Shown: in pieces, positions 32,561 to 33,520 of the stretch
Layout of the letters: each line of letters starts with the position of its first letter
How positions within the stretch are numbered: position 1 is the first letter of the stretch
Source of the DNA: a virus
DNA length: 33,520 nt
IMG/VR virus record: IMGVR_UViG_3300042332_001711
Location: 1-33,520 of that record
Direction: 5' to 3' (one strand)
Made by a program: the position numbers and the translations under genes
The notes under the pieces: generated by a model
The model's database searches: none
Seen by the model: the letters and a program-made list of their open reading frames with translations, nothing else
What the model was told of the DNA's origin: nothing

Positions 32561-32962
32561 TTAAACAAAATTTTCTGTCCAGCAAAATACAACATTTTTA
32601 TAGTTATCTAAAACTTTAACTAGATTGTGTCTAATTAGCTTTTGCCATATAAAATATTTGTTCGCAAGACCACCACCGAGTTGAGATACATAAAAAGTTT
32701 TACCTGGTCTCGCTTCTATAATCCTCTTAAGTTTCTCTAATTCTTCAAAAAATACTGAAGAGTATTCTTCCGGTTTATAAAAAGAATTATCTTTGTTATC
32801 TGGAAACTTCTTTGTAATAAACCCAATAGCATGCGGATGATCTCTTAATCTTGCAGCACCGCCACGACCCCATCTTTCTAAATTATCTCCAAATATAAAA
32901 TACGCGTTTGGATTAGTGTCTAAAAATTCTTGTGTTATTTTAATATTTTTGTAAGTAGCCAT
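32561..32962 (-). CDS. conserved phage protein, possibly macro-domain-related
   Basis: This 133-residue protein has NAYFIFGDNLERWGRGGAA (about 18-36) and a later VSQLGGGLAN block. Two glycine-rich loops at these positions recall the ADP-ribose-binding loops of macro domains, as in some phage/DUF7831-like proteins. Nothing else is certain. It is followed within 2 bp by the hypothetical gene below, so the pair is probably one unit. Confidence 0.6.
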   Translation of the reverse strand: MATYKNIKITQEFLDTNPNAYFIFGDNLERWGRGGAARLRDHPHAIGFITKKFPDNKDNSFYKPEEYSSVFFEELEKLKRIIEARPGKTFYVSQLGGGLANKYFIWQKLIRHNLVKVLDNYKNVVFCWTENFV

Positions 32963-32964
32963 GG

Positions 32965-33333
32965 TTATTTGGTTGTTTCATACTCTGCTTTGAGAGCTGT
33001 AAGTATCGAAAGAAAATTGTTAAACCCGTTCTTTGATGTTATTTTTTTATTGTTATATGAATCTAATAACGCGTCGATTGCGAGATCTGTATATTTAATT
33101 ATAAATTTTTGTGTATCTTTATCTATATTATGTGTTATTTTTTCAGCTGCTCTTGTGTATAAATCATTTTCAGGCGTTATATACTGTAGCTCACATTGCT
33201 CTTTAAATTCTTGTATATAAAAATTTTCTCTCTTATTTTGATACTCCATTACATCACTTGTTATAAAAATACACACTTTTTCTATTGTTGTATTTTTATC
33301 ATTAATAAGAGAAATAGCTTTTTTAATATTCAT
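32965..33333 (-). CDS. hypothetical protein
   Basis: This 122-residue protein is charged and probably helical (KFIIKYTDLAIDALLDSYNNKK). No family is recognised. It starts 61 bp after the edge of structured element copy C, in the same orientation as that element. Confidence 0.6.
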   Translation of the reverse strand: MNIKKAISLINDKNTTIEKVCIFITSDVMEYQNKRENFYIQEFKEQCELQYITPENDLYTRAAEKITHNIDKDTQKFIIKYTDLAIDALLDSYNNKKITSKNGFNNFLSILTALKAEYETTK

Positions 33334-33394
33334 CTATATTATATTTAACGTTTTATGAGCAGCTATCTCTTTATATGTTTCACCAACCACCTGT

Positions 33395-33520
33395 GTGAAC
33401 TACCGAACGACTAAAGATCGTTCGGCTTCAGAACATAAATGTTCTTTCTTTTTAGACACTTCATCGCTTGTGCTTTTAAATGAATTTAAAAGTCTTATTT
33501 TAGCTCCATGTCTGTAATCG
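33395..33520 (-). mobile_element. IS200/IS605-like structured element, copy C (truncated by window end)
   Basis: The first about 75 bases are identical to copy A (including the CCGAACGA/TCGTTCGG hairpin with loop CTAAAGA). Beyond this, the copy differs where a stem lies: CTTTTAAAT/ATTTAAAAG at 33473-33481/33484-33492, a perfect 9-bp stem that is imperfect or different in A and B. The right half is outside the window. As in copy B, its left edge lies just upstream of the start of a minus-strand gene (33333). Confidence 0.65.

Noticed and set aside
1-33520. tRNA genes and CRISPR arrays
   Set aside because: No cloverleaf with a CCA-type end or spaced identical repeats was seen by eye in the gaps.

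Overview
The window is AT-rich (roughly one-third G+C by eye), densely packed, and has almost no non-coding space. It reads as part of the genome of a T4-like tailed phage (Caudoviricetes). The T4-type core genes seen are a UvsW helicase, a probable UvsY mediator, a late sigma factor (gp55), an Mre11/SbcD-like gp47, a primase with zinc finger and TOPRIM, NrdA/NrdB, dCMP deaminase and a fibre with a self-cleaving chaperone domain. Motifs close to TATAAATA, the T4 late promoter, lie just upstream of several genes. Hsp20, reductase genes, deazaguanine genes and many glycosyltransferases suggest a marine or cyanophage/pelagiphage-like myovirus. The host cannot be read from the sequence.

Layout. 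(1) 1-7605, minus strand: a surface-glycan cluster with a DUF5672-like/methyltransferase fusion, two unrelated fucosyltransferase-like genes, a tandem pair of GT-A enzymes, two GT2 enzymes and a possible degenerate GT. Two copies of a 360-375 bp structured element lie in this cluster, and a third begins at the right edge of the window. (2) 7602-11153, minus: gp47, gp55, uvsW and probable uvsY. (3) 11217-17041, mostly plus: small late genes, a GIY-YIG protein, a zinc-finger protein, an N/Q/T-rich protein, queD, queE and a PD-(D/E)XK nuclease. (4) 17113-20797, minus: a large fibre and a membrane protein. (5) 20818-22323, plus: a small late protein and primase. (6) 22312-25351, minus: unknown genes, a P-loop kinase-like protein, hsp20 between inverted repeats, and a small gene with its own ribosome site and terminator. 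(7) 25403-31156, minus: the ribonucleotide reductase locus, where NrdA is fractured by a split intein and two different homing endonuclease genes are present. (8) 31242-33333, minus: two deaminase-fold proteins and small unknown genes.

How it fits together. Reductase and dCMP deaminase supply dNTPs. UvsW, UvsY, gp47 and primase serve recombination-dependent replication. QueD and QueE make a 7-deazaguanine precursor, probably for DNA or tRNA modification. gp55 would drive the TATAAATA-like promoters. The glycosyltransferases probably decorate virion or host-surface glycans.

Most unusual items. The repeated element has two same-orientation terminal hairpins like IS200/IS605 ends, no transposase or nuclease gene, and stems that differ between copies by compensating changes while the loops stay identical. 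This points to a selected RNA of the omega-RNA/HEARO kind. The second is the fractured nrdA, whose split intein falls exactly before the active-site radical cysteine.
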